Assembly: GCF_019800885.1 (NCBI RefSeq)
Contig: NZ_JAHVKE010000001.1
Coordinates: 372,001 to 436,000, forward strand
From: Maritalea mobilis
GTDB taxonomy: Bacteria > Pseudomonadota > Alphaproteobacteria > Rhodobacterales > Rhodobacteraceae
Length of the DNA: 64,000 nucleotides
Direction: 5' to 3'
In this document: piece by piece, positions 28,326-36,693 of the stretch
Position numbering within the stretch: the stretch's first letter is position 1
How the letters are laid out: each line of letters begins with the position of its first letter
Made by a program: the position numbers and the translations under genes
Notes under the pieces: generated by a model
Databases searched by the model: none
What the model saw: the letters and a program-made list of their open reading frames with translations, nothing else
What the model was told of the DNA's origin: nothing

Positions 28326-28958
28326 TCAGGCCAGCCCGCCCTGGATAACGCGGAACTGGCGTGCGGTCGGGGGCAGGGGCGCGGGGCGCCCGGGCATCAC
28401 CGACACCCCGGGCCGCAAGGGAACGTGCAGGGTGTGTGTCACACGCCAGCGGCAGGGCACCGACGGCACGGTGCGACAGGCCCCCTCGCCAAGCAGAAAC
28501 AGGGCCCGCGTCACGGCGCCCGACGTATCGCTCAAGGGCATCAGCACCATGTGGGTTTCGGGGCGTTCACCCGGCGGCGCGTCGCGCGGGATCAGTGACC
28601 CGAACAAGAGCGATACGGTGTCAAAACTCGCCTCCACCTCCTTGGTCACACGCGGGCGCTGATCCAGGTCGAAAAGCGTGCGAAACGGCATGCCCCGCGC
28701 CTCCAGCCCCATCAGGGCCGAGATGCGCCCGCCTGCCAGGCGAAACCGGATCGTGCCGGGGCGGGGGCGTTCCAGCATGGCCGCGTGACCAAGCAGATCG
28801 GACAAGGCCCCGGGGTCGATCTCGGACCGCGCCGGCACGAGGCGGCCTTGCCGCAGCCCATTCCAATACACCACCGCGTCGCGCAGCATGGCATCGCCGT
28901 GAAGGGCCGCGATGGCGGGGTGCGCTCCGAGATCGGCGATCGTGCTGTCCTGTCCCAT
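28326..28958 (-). CDS. PAS-domain protein of the alphaproteobacterial PAS_5 type
   Basis: A 210-residue protein resembling the PAS_5 family common in this order: the helical lead-in AVVYWNGLRQGRLVPARSEIDP and the core IRFRLAGGRISALMGLEARGMPF, followed by VLMPLSDTSGAVTRALF. No output domain is present, so it may act by protein contact. Start MGQDSTIADLG at 28958. It is divergent from yicC. Sensory function is inferred from the domain only. Confidence 0.75.
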   Translation of the reverse strand: MGQDSTIADLGAHPAIAALHGDAMLRDAVVYWNGLRQGRLVPARSEIDPGALSDLLGHAAMLERPRPGTIRFRLAGGRISALMGLEARGMPFRTLFDLDQRPRVTKEVEASFDTVSLLFGSLIPRDAPPGERPETHMVLMPLSDTSGAVTRALFLLGEGACRTVPSVPCRWRVTHTLHVPLRPGVSVMPGRPAPLPPTARQFRVIQGGLA

Positions 28959-29087
28959 GTCGCTTGGCCTCCATCCCCGGCTTGGCTGCGGTGCGCGGCT
29001 TGTGGGCCGGTTGACGCAGGCGGGCTTTTCCGGTCCCATCCAAGGATAGCCCGGAGTGCTTAACCGGGGCAGAGGGAGAGTTTACCA

Positions 29088-29993
29088 TTGGTTAACGATG
29101 TATCGGCTGGCGCGATCGCGTCGATGACCGGCTATGCCGCGCGCGAGGGCGCGTCGGCCGAGGCGGCCTGGTCTTGGGAATTGCGCAGCGTGAATGCCCG
29201 CGGCCTGGACCTGCGCCTGCGCCTGCCCGATGGGTTGGGCGCGCTGGAAGCGCCCTTGCGCAAGGAATTGTCCCGGCGGCTCGCCCGCGGGTCGGTCACG
29301 TTGAACCTGCGCCTTGCCAAAACGGCGACCGGGAGTGGCGCCGGGTTGAACATCGACGCGCTGGAGACCGTGCTGCACGCCATAGCGCAGGTGCGCGCCG
29401 CCGCCGAAGCGCAGGGCATGGTGCTGACCGATCCCAGCCCCGCCGATATCCTATCGCTGCGCGGCGTTGCCGATGCGGGGGAGGGGCCCAACCTGCCGTC
29501 GCCGGAGGTCCTTTTGGCCGATGCTGGCCCACTTATCGATGCGTTTCAGGCGATGCGCGCATCCGAAGGGGCCGCCTTGGCCAAGGTGTTGACTGCCCAG
29601 ATCGACCAGATCGCCGCCCTGACCGACGCCGCCGAGGAGGCCGCCAAATCCCGCGCCGAGGCGCAGAAGGACACCTTTCGCGCGAACCTTGCGAAATTGA
29701 TCGAGGAAAGCGATCTCGACGAGGCAAGGCTGGCCCAGGAGCTCGCGCTGCTCGCCGTGAAATCGGACGTGACCGAGGAACTCGACCGCCTCCGCGCCCA
29801 TGTCGAGGCTGCGCGCGCGTTGATCGCCAAGGGCGGGCCGGTGGGCCGCAAGCTCGATTTCCTGATGCAGGAGTTCAACCGCGAGGCCAACACGCTCTGC
29901 TCCAAATCGGGCGATGCCGCGCTGACGGCCATCGGCCTTGACCTCAAACTCGCCATCGACCAGACCCGCGAGCAGGTTCAGAACGTGGAGTGA
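29088..29993 (+). CDS. yicC: YicC-family endoribonuclease
   Basis: Member of the YicC/YloC family, some members of which have been reported to cleave RNA. The 301-residue protein has [10 protein letters not shown] at residues 12-21, the diagnostic [18 protein letters not shown] and the C-terminal [20 protein letters not shown]. The TTG at 29088 is chosen because AGAGGGAGAG lies about 8 nt ahead; ATG 29124 has no ribosome binding site. It sits 2 nt ahead of gmk, a frequent pairing. Confidence 0.9.
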   Translation: MVNDVSAGAIASMTGYAAREGASAEAAWSWELRSVNARGLDLRLRLPDGLGALEAPLRKELSRRLARGSVTLNLRLAKTATGSGAGLNIDALETVLHAIAQVRAAAEAQGMVLTDPSPADILSLRGVADAGEGPNLPSPEVLLADAGPLIDAFQAMRASEGAALAKVLTAQIDQIAALTDAAEEAAKSRAEAQKDTFRANLAKLIEESDLDEARLAQELALLAVKSDVTEELDRLRAHVEAARALIAKGGPVGRKLDFLMQEFNREANTLCSKSGDAALTAIGLDLKLAIDQTREQVQNVE

Positions 29994-29995
29994 CC

Positions 29996-30652
29996 ATGCC
30001 CGCCGACCCCGTGGCCCGACGCGGCCTGCTCATCATCCTGTCCTCGCCCTCGGGCGCCGGGAAGTCCACCCTGGCCAAGCGCTTGATGGGCTGGGACCCG
30101 ACGCTCAGCTTCTCGGTCTCGGCCACGACGCGCGAACCGCGCCCCGGCGAGGTGGACGGCAAGGATTACCGCTTCCTCAGCGAGGCGGAGTTCAAGGCCA
30201 TGGTCGCGGGTGGGGCAATGCTGGAACACGCCCATGTCTTCGGCAATTTCTACGGCTCGCCCATGGCGCCGGTGTCGGATGCGATCGAGTCGGGGCGCGA
30301 CGTGCTCTTCGACATCGATTGGCAGGGCGCGCAGCAGATCCGCAATTCCGCACTGGGCCGTCACACGCTGTCGATCTTCATCCTGCCGCCCTCGATCCCC
30401 GAGTTGAAGCGGCGGCTGATCTCGCGCGGGCAGGACGGCCCTGACGTGATCGCCAAGCGGATGCAGAAAAGCTGGGACGAGATCAGCCATTGGGACGGCT
30501 ACGACTACGTTCTGGTCAATGACGATCTGGACGCGACCTTCGAGCGTCTGACAACCATCGTCACCGCCGAGCGTTTGCGTCGCGAACAGCAGCCGGGTCT
30601 TGCGGGCCATGTGCGCCGGTTGCACGAAGAATTCGAGGAGGGAGAAGCATGA
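29996..30652 (+). CDS. gmk: Guanylate kinase
   Basis: Phosphorylates GMP to GDP. The 218-residue sequence has the P-loop [10 protein letters not shown] at about residues 16-25, [21 protein letters not shown] for GMP binding and [16 protein letters not shown] 29996 follows GGAG by 5 nt; a GTG at 29990 is possible but overlaps the yicC stop. Its stop overlaps the next start (ATGA). Confidence 0.96.
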   Translation: MPADPVARRGLLIILSSPSGAGKSTLAKRLMGWDPTLSFSVSATTREPRPGEVDGKDYRFLSEAEFKAMVAGGAMLEHAHVFGNFYGSPMAPVSDAIESGRDVLFDIDWQGAQQIRNSALGRHTLSIFILPPSIPELKRRLISRGQDGPDVIAKRMQKSWDEISHWDGYDYVLVNDDLDATFERLTTIVTAERLRREQQPGLAGHVRRLHEEFEEGEA

Positions 30653-31170
30653 TCTACGCGCTGGACGGGGTTGCCCCCGAGATTGCCGAGGACAGCTGGG
30701 TGGCGCCCGATGCCAACCTGATCGGCCGCATCGTGCTGGAGACGGGCGCATCCGTCTGGTTCGGCTCGACCCTGCGCGGCGACAACGAGGAAATCCGCGT
30801 GGGCGCCGGGTCGAACGTGCAGGAAAACTGCGTGTTCCATACCGATATGGGCTATCCGCTGACCATCGGCGCGAACTGCACCATCGGGCACAAGGCGATG
30901 CTGCACGGGTGCGCCATCGGCGACGGGTCCCTCATCGGGATGGGCGCGACGGTTCTGAACGGCGCGAAGATCGGCAAGGGCTGCCTGATCGGCGCCGGTG
31001 CGCTGATCCCGGAAGGCAAGGAAATCCCTGATGGATCCCTCGTCATGGGGATGCCGGGCAAGGTCGTGCGCGACCTGGATGCCGCCGCGCAGGAAAAACT
31101 TTTGGCCTCGGCCGAGCATTACCGCCAGCGCATGCGCCGGTTCCGCGAGGGGATGCGTCCCGTGTCCTGA
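30649..31170 (+). CDS. Gamma carbonic anhydrase-like protein
   Basis: A 173-residue left-handed beta-helix protein of the gamma carbonic anhydrase/YrdA group. Hexapeptide repeats run from residue 15 to 140, and the three histidine zinc ligands are present in [13 protein letters not shown] and following. It is coupled to gmk by a 4-nt overlap. YrdA-type members often lack proven anhydrase activity, so the enzymatic role is tentative. Confidence 0.88.
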   Translation: MIYALDGVAPEIAEDSWVAPDANLIGRIVLETGASVWFGSTLRGDNEEIRVGAGSNVQENCVFHTDMGYPLTIGANCTIGHKAMLHGCAIGDGSLIGMGATVLNGAKIGKGCLIGAGALIPEGKEIPDGSLVMGMPGKVVRDLDAAAQEKLLASAEHYRQRMRRFREGMRPVS

Positions 31171-31175
31171 TCGGC

Positions 31176-31808
31176 CTAAGTCGTCGACATCCTGAGCCCG
31201 CCGTCGTCAGCCACGTAATTGATCGTCACGCCAAGGGTTTCTGCCAGTACGTGCAGCGCGAGAAACTGCGCCTCGGCGGGGCGCAAGGCGCGGCCCGCGG
31301 CGGAGGGGCCAAAGCGCAGGACAGACCACAAGGCCTCGTCCATGGCGACGCGCGGAGCCTCGGCCCGCACCTGCCATTGGCCCGATGCGGTATGGCTGAC
31401 CTCCAGCTCGGCCCCCATCGGCAGGGCGGACTCGGCGCACAGGACCATCAGGAACGCCAGTTTCACATCGCGACGCGCCAGATCCGGGGCAACGTTCCAA
31501 CTGGAATTGATGCGTCCGGCGCGGTGATAACCGGTCAAGGCCGCCGCCGCCTCGCGCGTGCTGGTCACCTGGTCCGGGCCGGCCGCGCCGAAGGCGAGGC
31601 GAAAGAACCGCACTCGCGCTTGCGCATCGGCCACGGCATCGCGGATCAACTCCATCTCGGGCCCGTCTGCCGCGCCCGTCATCTCGATCAACTCGACCCC
31701 GTTGCCGATCGCCCCCAAAGGGTTACTTAGATCGTGGCAGAGCCGCGAACCAATCAATTCGGCAAGCGTCTGCGTCGGATGCACGGTATGGCTGTGGTCA
31801 TCCATCAT
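31176..31808 (-). CDS. chpT: Histidine phosphotransferase ChpT
   Basis: Relays phosphate from the kinase CckA to CtrA and CpdR in alphaproteobacterial cell-cycle and motility control. The 210-residue protein has the phosphorylatable His in LIGSRLCHDLSNPLGAIGNG (about residues 16-35), a four-helix dimerisation part, and a degenerate ATPase-like C-terminal domain. Start ATGATG at 31808 (two adjacent ATGs) stands only 12 nt from the divergent DUF3553 gene. A CtrA box occurs 240 nt away, ahead of olsB. Confidence 0.88.
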   Translation of the reverse strand: MMDDHSHTVHPTQTLAELIGSRLCHDLSNPLGAIGNGVELIEMTGAADGPEMELIRDAVADAQARVRFFRLAFGAAGPDQVTSTREAAAALTGYHRAGRINSSWNVAPDLARRDVKLAFLMVLCAESALPMGAELEVSHTASGQWQVRAEAPRVAMDEALWSVLRFGPSAAGRALRPAEAQFLALHVLAETLGVTINYVADDGGLRMSTT

Positions 31809-31820
31809 GAAAGGGATCCC

Positions 31821-32006
31821 ATGTCTGATGCGCTGAACGCGATGCTGGAACCGGGGATGTTCGTGCGCCACCCCGATCGCCCCGATTGGGGGCTGGGGCA
31901 GGTGCAGTCCAACATCGACGGCCGCATCACGGTGAATTTCGAGCATGAGGGCAAGGTTGTCATCGACGGTCGGCGCGTGACGCTGATCATGGAATTCCTC
32001 CCCTAA
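31821..32006 (+). CDS. DUF3553 small protein
   Basis: A 61-residue protein whose core (LEPGMFVRHPDRPDWGLGQV to VVIDGRRVTL) matches DUF3553, a small SH3-like barrel related to the C-terminal part of CarD/UvrD-associated domains. AAAGGG lies about 5 nt ahead of ATG 31821. The longer open frame upstream runs antisense to chpT and is not used. Function unknown; a nucleic-acid or RNA polymerase contact is suggested only by the fold. Confidence 0.8.
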   Translation: MSDALNAMLEPGMFVRHPDRPDWGLGQVQSNIDGRITVNFEHEGKVVIDGRRVTLIMEFLP

Positions 32007-32029
32007 AGCCGGTTTATTCCTGTGTCTGA

Positions 32030-32116
32030 ACCTATCCTACGCGCCGGCGGTTAACACGGGCTTAACGCCGCCCCTGCCGCGCGTCGCTTGCGCGCGGTGG
32101 CATCGGTAGGATAGGT
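32030..32116. repeat. 11-bp inverted repeat flanking a CtrA box
   Basis: ACCTATCCTAC (32030-32040) and its exact complement GTAGGATAGGT (32106-32116) are separated by 65 nt in the gap before olsB. The arms enclose the CtrA box at 32051-32065. Confidence 0.7.
32051..32065 (+). promoter_or_regulatory. Full CtrA-type box upstream of olsB
   Basis: TTAACACGGGCTTAA is an exact match to TTAA-N7-TTAA and is set in a larger near-palindrome (GGCGGTTAAC ... CTTAACGCCGCC). It lies 108 nt ahead of olsB and 44 nt past the DUF3553 stop. Confidence 0.55.
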
Positions 32117-32173
32117 CCTGAACAACGCCGCGCGCCGGACGCGCCCATGCACGAAGTGACCTGACGACCCCGG

Positions 32174-32953
32174 ATGCAGATCGACGATCCCCATTTCGAA
32201 CTGCGCCTGGCCAACACCGAGGCCGAGCGCAGGGCCGCGCAGCGGCTGCGCTACGAGGTGTTCGTCGCGGAACTGGGCGGTGACGGCCCGCTGGTCGATC
32301 ACGACGCCAGGCTGGAGGCCGACCGGTTCGACCCGTTCTTCGATCACCTGCTTCTCCTCGATCACCGGCGCGCGCCCGAGGACGAGGTCGTGGGCGTCTA
32401 CCGTGTCATGCGCTGCGACCAGGCCGAAGCGGCGGGCCAATTCTATTCCGAGGATGAATATGACCTGACGCCGCTGCGCGCCTCGGGGCGGCCCTTGCTG
32501 GAGCTCGGGCGGTCCTGCCTGCATCGCGACTATCGCGGCGGCACCGCGATGATGCATCTCTGGAACGGGCTGGCCGAGTATATCGCCGATCACGGGATCG
32601 AGGTGATGTTCGGCGTGGCGAGTTTCCACGGCACCGATCCGGCGCCGCTGGCCGCGCCCCTGTCGCTCCTGCATCATCGCCACCTGGCCCCGCCCGATAT
32701 TCGCCCGCGCGCCAAGCCGCCCGGCGCGTCCCGCATGGACCTGATCGCGGAACAGGCGCTGGATCGTCCGGTCGCCGTCCGCCAGATGCCGGCGCTGATC
32801 AAGGCGTATCTGCGATTGGGCGGCTTCGTGGGCGAGGGGGCCTTCATCGACCATCCCTTCAACTGCATCGACGTCTGCCTCGTCATGGACGTGGCGCGCA
32901 TGTCGGAAAAACACCGCGCGATCTATCAACGCGGTGCGGAGATCCGTTCATGA
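32174..32953 (+). CDS. olsB: Ornithine N-acyltransferase, first step of ornithine lipid
   Basis: Transfers a 3-hydroxyacyl group from ACP to ornithine giving lyso-ornithine lipid. The 259-residue GNAT-type sequence matches OlsB: FELRLANTEAERRAAQRLRY, VFVAELGGDGP, LELGRSCLHRDYRGG and FGVASFHGTDP. It overlaps olsA by 4 nt, forming the two-gene ornithine-lipid operon. Ornithine lipids replace phospholipids under phosphate limitation in marine bacteria. No Pho box was seen; the CtrA box upstream is the only clear signal. Confidence 0.93.
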   Translation: MQIDDPHFELRLANTEAERRAAQRLRYEVFVAELGGDGPLVDHDARLEADRFDPFFDHLLLLDHRRAPEDEVVGVYRVMRCDQAEAAGQFYSEDEYDLTPLRASGRPLLELGRSCLHRDYRGGTAMMHLWNGLAEYIADHGIEVMFGVASFHGTDPAPLAAPLSLLHHRHLAPPDIRPRAKPPGASRMDLIAEQALDRPVAVRQMPALIKAYLRLGGFVGEGAFIDHPFNCIDVCLVMDVARMSEKHRAIYQRGAEIRS

Positions 32954-33786
32954 GCGTGACCTGGGAGGGCGATGCCCCGCCGCCGCCGCCCCGCAAGCTG
33001 GGGCTGGGCGACTGGTTGCGCGTGATCCGGCGCGGTGGGCCGATACTGCTCTTGCTGACGATCTGTTTTCCTCTGCTCCTTCTTCTGCGGCTGCCGGAGC
33101 GTTTGGTTTTCGGTCTGAACCGGCCGGTCACGCCCTTCATCACGCAATTCGTCTGCATCTGGTCGTGCAGGGCCATGGGGCTTCGCCGGCGCGTGATCGG
33201 CGCCCCGATGGCGCAACGCGGGGCCTTCGTCGCCAATCACTCCAGCTGGCTCGACATCTTCACGCTGAACGCGTCGAAACGGCTGTATTTCGTGTCCAAG
33301 GCCGAGGTGCGTGGCTGGGCGGGCATCGGCTGGCTTGCGCGCGGGACGGGCACGGTGTTCATCCGCCGCGACCGGGCCGAGGCGGCGGCGCAGACGCGGC
33401 TCTTCGAAGACCGCCTGCGCGCGGGCCACAAGCTCCTGTTCTTTCCCGAAGGCACCTCGACGGATTCGCGCCGCGTGCTGCCGTTCAAGACGACGCTCTT
33501 CGCGGCCTTCTTCTCGGATCGCCTGCGCGACATCCTGTGGGTGCAGCCGATCACCTTGCGCTACCACGCGCCCGAGGGGGCGGATCCGCGTTTCTATGGC
33601 TGGTGGGGCGAGATGGAGTTCGGTGCAAGCCTGCTGCAAATCCTTGCCGCCCCGCGCCAGGGGGCGGTCGATGTGATCTATCACGCGCCGCTGAAGGTCT
33701 CGGAGTTCGCCGACCGCAAATCGCTTGCCCGCGCGGCGGAGGCCAAGGTCAGGGCTGGCTTCGACAGTGGTCAAAGCCAAGGCTGA
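32950..33786 (+). CDS. olsA: Lyso-ornithine lipid O-acyltransferase
   Basis: Adds the second acyl chain to lyso-ornithine lipid. It has 278 residues with a membrane helix near residues 28-50 (GPILLLLTICFPLLLLL), acyltransferase block I NHSSWLDIF (H-x4-D), and FFPEGTSTDSRRVLPFK as block III. ATG 32950 overlaps the olsB stop. The protein is of the PlsC superfamily, and the pairing with olsB decides the call. Confidence 0.92.
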   Translation: MSVTWEGDAPPPPPRKLGLGDWLRVIRRGGPILLLLTICFPLLLLLRLPERLVFGLNRPVTPFITQFVCIWSCRAMGLRRRVIGAPMAQRGAFVANHSSWLDIFTLNASKRLYFVSKAEVRGWAGIGWLARGTGTVFIRRDRAEAAAQTRLFEDRLRAGHKLLFFPEGTSTDSRRVLPFKTTLFAAFFSDRLRDILWVQPITLRYHAPEGADPRFYGWWGEMEFGASLLQILAAPRQGAVDVIYHAPLKVSEFADRKSLARAAEAKVRAGFDSGQSQG

Positions 33787-33809
33787 GGCCCGTTCGCCCA
33801 CCCTGGTTG

Positions 33810-33902
33810 CATCTTTATCCCGAAAATATGCCCGCCGGAGGCGCAGAGGCGCGTGACGCGCCGACCGGGGCGCGCGACGGCCGCTGGCGGCCCGAGCGTG
33901 GC
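33810..33902. repeat. Dispersed intergenic repeat, copy 1
   Basis: CATCTTTATCC-CGAAAATATGC (33810-33831) followed by CCGCCGGAGG and GC-rich hairpin sequence (GGCGCGTGACGCGCC). The complement of the first part matches 49424-49445 at most positions, and the overall build resembles 35402-35463. It fills the gap between convergent olsA and the ThiE-like gene. Confidence 0.55.
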
Positions 33903-33918
33903 CCGATTGCCTCGCGGC

Positions 33919-34539
33919 TCACCCCAGCGGCTTGAGCAGGTCGTTCAAGGCTGTGACCGGATCGTCGGCGCGCCAGATCTCTGCGCCAAGTGCGAAGAAA
34001 TCCACGACCGGGGCAAACTCGGCGATCAGCTCCACATCGAGCGCCCCTTCGGCCACGACCGGCAATTCGATCATCTGCGACCACCATGCGAAGAGATCCC
34101 GCTCGGCGCGCGTCCCGTCCCCAAGGCCGGTTTCCCCGACAGGGCCGAAGCTGATGTAATCGGCGCCCGCTTCGCCCGCGACCAGACCGTCATGGCGCGA
34201 GGCCGCACAATAGCTGCCGAGGATCGCATCGCCGCCCAGGGCCTTGCGCGTCGCGCGCACCGAGCGCGCGCCATCGGCCAGGTGCACGCCATCGAGGCCA
34301 AGCCGCTCGACCAGCGCGATATGGCGTTCGATCACAAGCGGCACGTCGCGGGCATGGGCCACCTCGCGGCAGGCATCGGCGGCACGGGCCACCTCGCTTT
34401 CATCCTCGCTGGTCGAGGCCAGCCGGACACAGGCGATCTCGACTGAATCGAGAATGCGCGCAAGCTCCGGCGCAAAGGCCTCGGGGTCGAAGCTGTGGGG
34501 CGTCACGAGGTAGATCTGCGGGCGCTCGGTCTCGGCCAT
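33919..34539 (-). CDS. ThiE-like (thiamine phosphate synthase fold) protein, degenerate active site
   Basis: A 206-residue TIM-barrel protein of the ThiE/TenI family (YLVTP at residues 10-14, LGLDGVHLADG, and GADYISFGPVGETG for phosphate binding). Key ThiE residues are not conserved: the pyrophosphate/Mg motif NDR is ERH (VIERHIALV), the second Asp motif after GVHL is ADGA, and the R-x-K substrate motif reads CVRLAS. It is therefore unlikely to be a standard thiamine phosphate synthase. Start MAETERPQ at 34539; divergent from trmJ. No other thiamine gene is nearby. Confidence 0.75.
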   Translation of the reverse strand: MAETERPQIYLVTPHSFDPEAFAPELARILDSVEIACVRLASTSEDESEVARAADACREVAHARDVPLVIERHIALVERLGLDGVHLADGARSVRATRKALGGDAILGSYCAASRHDGLVAGEAGADYISFGPVGETGLGDGTRAERDLFAWWSQMIELPVVAEGALDVELIAEFAPVVDFFALGAEIWRADDPVTALNDLLKPLG

Positions 34540-34643
34540 GATGCGGGGTTCCTTCACGTTGCGCCCGCGTCGATACGCGCCCCGGGGCGTCCTCGCAAGG
34601 GGGACGCTTGCGCCTATGCAGCCTGCGCGGTATCGCCGGCCCC

Positions 34644-35402
34644 ATGGAACCACGTGATCCCGGCGGCCAGCCCGCCTTTGTCCTTGTTCGCCCGCAGATG
34701 GGTGAGAATATCGGCGCCGCCGCGCGCGCGATGTGGAATTTCGGCCTCGACCGGATGCGGGTCGTGGGCCCGCGTGACGGCTGGCCGAACGAACGCGCCG
34801 TTGCGCTGGCCAGCGGGGCGGGGCGGTTGCTGGACGAGGCGGGCCTCTTCGACCGCGTGGAGGAAGCGGTGGCCGATTGCACCTACGTCTTCGCGACCAC
34901 CGCCCGCGAGCGCGGCCTGACCAAACCCGTCGTCACGCCCGAGCGCGCCATGCAGCAGGCCCGCGCGATCACCGCCGAGGGCGGCAAGGTGGCTGTCCTC
35001 TTCGGTCCGGAACGCGCGGGGCTGGAAAACGCCGATATCGCGCTCGCCAATGCCATCGTGTCGGTGCCGGTGAACCCGGCTTTCCCCTCCCTGAACCTCG
35101 CGCAATGCGTGCTCCTGACCGCCTATGAATGGCGACGTGAGACGGTCGAGGCGCCGCCCGAGGTGATGGAAATGGCGAAGACCGAATTCGCGACGGGCCT
35201 CGAGATCGAGAAGCTGGGCGATCATTTCGAGGAGCGGCTGGAGGAGGCGGGTTTCTTCTTTCCCGAGTTGAAGGCCGAGGGGATGAAGCTGAACCTGCGC
35301 AACATGTGGTCGCGCCTGCCCCTGACGCGGGCCGATGTTCAGGTGCTTCACGGGATGCTGCGCCAGATGGTCCGCTGGGCCGAGAAGCGCCGTGACGGGT
35401 AG
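34644..35402 (+). CDS. trmJ: tRNA/rRNA 2'-O-methyltransferase, TrmJ type
   Basis: SPOUT-family methyltransferase expected to methylate the 2'-OH at position 32 of tRNA. The 252-residue protein has FVLVRPQMGENIGAAARAMW at the N terminus, VLFGPERAGLENADI, and the knot motif VPVNPAFPSLNLAQ. Start MEPRDPGGQ at 34644 gives the typical length. The C-terminal helical extension is typical of TrmJ. Specific target not provable from sequence. Confidence 0.88.
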   Translation: MEPRDPGGQPAFVLVRPQMGENIGAAARAMWNFGLDRMRVVGPRDGWPNERAVALASGAGRLLDEAGLFDRVEEAVADCTYVFATTARERGLTKPVVTPERAMQQARAITAEGGKVAVLFGPERAGLENADIALANAIVSVPVNPAFPSLNLAQCVLLTAYEWRRETVEAPPEVMEMAKTEFATGLEIEKLGDHFEERLEEAGFFFPELKAEGMKLNLRNMWSRLPLTRADVQVLHGMLRQMVRWAEKRRDG

Positions 35403-35463
35403 GGGGCTCTGCCCCCGCGCGCGGGCCGCGCGCTCCCCCGGAGGTTTTTTGCCAAGATGAAGG
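35402..35463. repeat. Dispersed intergenic repeat, copy 2, with hairpins
   Basis: GGGGGC-TCT-GCCCCC (35402-35416), a second GC palindrome (GCGCGC-GGGCC-GCGCGC), then CCCCCGGAGG-TTTTTT-GCCAAGATGAAGG. The order hairpin, CCGGAGG, T-rich block, AAGATG parallels copy 1 and copy 3. It begins at the trmJ stop and probably terminates it. Confidence 0.55.
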
Positions 35464-35555
35464 GTCGGGCCGGGCGTGGTCAGGCCGTCGCAGGCGCTTG
35501 AAGGCCGCGCGGGCGCGGGATAGGTCTGACCCCGAGATGTGAGGGGAGACGGGCC

Positions 35556-36689
35556 ATGGCCGAGCGTCGCAGCATTTTCGAAGAGGTCACCGAAACACAG
35601 AAGCCCGCCGCCACGCCGGGCGGCGTCAGTCGCGACCGGTCACGCGCGCGGCGGCTGGTGCGGGGCTGGCTGATGATCCTGTTCGCGCTGGTCGTCGTGA
35701 TGATCGCCGTCGGAGGTCTGACGCGCCTGACGGATTCGGGCCTGTCGATCACCGAATGGGCGCCGCTCTCGGGCGCCATCCCGCCCCTGTCCGAGGCCGA
35801 CTGGCAGGCCGAGTTCGACGCCTACCGCGCGATCCCGGAATACCAGTTGCAAAACCGTGGCATGAGCATGGCGGAGTTCCAGTTCATCTACTGGTGGGAA
35901 TGGGGCCACCGCCAGCTTGGCCGGTTCATCGGTCTGGTCTGGGCGGTGGGCTTCCTCGGTTTGCTGGCGACGCGCAATATCCCGAAGGGCTGGACGGGAC
36001 GCTTGCTGTTTCTTGGCGCGCTTGGCGGCGCGCAGGGCGCGATCGGTTGGTGGATGGTGCATTCGGGCCTGCAGGAGGGGATGCTCGATGTCGCCTCCTA
36101 CCGGTTGGCGACGCATCTGGGGCTGGCTTTCCTGATCCTGTCGCTGATCGCGTGGTATGTCATGCGCCTTGGCCGCGAACAGGCCGAGTTGTTCTCGGCC
36201 CGGCGCGAGGGGGACCGCAAGCTCAAGGGCATGTCGACCGGCGTGATGCACCTGGCCTTCCTGCAGATCATCGTGGGCGCGCTGGTGGCCGGGATCGACG
36301 CGGGCCGCAACTACACCGATTGGCCCTTGATGGCCGGTGGCCTGACCCCGCCGGGCATGTGGGCGATCGAACCGGTCTGGCGGAACCTGTTCGAGAATGA
36401 CGGCACGGTGCAGTTCATCCACCGCATGCTGGGCTACCTGCTGGTGCTTGTGGCGCTCGGGGCCTGGATCGCGAGCCTGAGATCGGCGCGCAAGGCGACG
36501 CGCACGGCCTTCAACGACATGATGGCGATGATGGTCGTTCAGATCTTTCTTGGCGTGGTGACGGTCATGACCTCGGCCACGTGGTACCTCGCCATCCTGC
36601 ACCAGTTCGGGGCGGTGGTGCTGATGGTGCTGATCCTGCGCGCGCGGTTCCTGTCGATGTATCCCCTGAAACAATCTGTCCGAGGCTGA
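35556..36689 (+). CDS. ctaA: Heme A synthase
   Basis: Converts heme O to heme A for cytochrome aa3-type oxidases. The COX15/CtaA protein has 377 residues and about eight membrane helices. GGLTRLTDSGLSITEWAPLSG, FIYWWEWGHRQLGR and FIHRMLGYLLV contain the conserved heme-ligand histidines; the typical alphaproteobacterial ending has a further His (LAILHQFGA). GAGGGGAG precedes the start by 9 nt. It lies 4 nt ahead of the M32 peptidase gene. Confidence 0.95.
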   Translation: MAERRSIFEEVTETQKPAATPGGVSRDRSRARRLVRGWLMILFALVVVMIAVGGLTRLTDSGLSITEWAPLSGAIPPLSEADWQAEFDAYRAIPEYQLQNRGMSMAEFQFIYWWEWGHRQLGRFIGLVWAVGFLGLLATRNIPKGWTGRLLFLGALGGAQGAIGWWMVHSGLQEGMLDVASYRLATHLGLAFLILSLIAWYVMRLGREQAELFSARREGDRKLKGMSTGVMHLAFLQIIVGALVAGIDAGRNYTDWPLMAGGLTPPGMWAIEPVWRNLFENDGTVQFIHRMLGYLLVLVALGAWIASLRSARKATRTAFNDMMAMMVVQIFLGVVTVMTSATWYLAILHQFGAVVLMVLILRARFLSMYPLKQSVRG

Positions 36690-36693
36690 GCTT

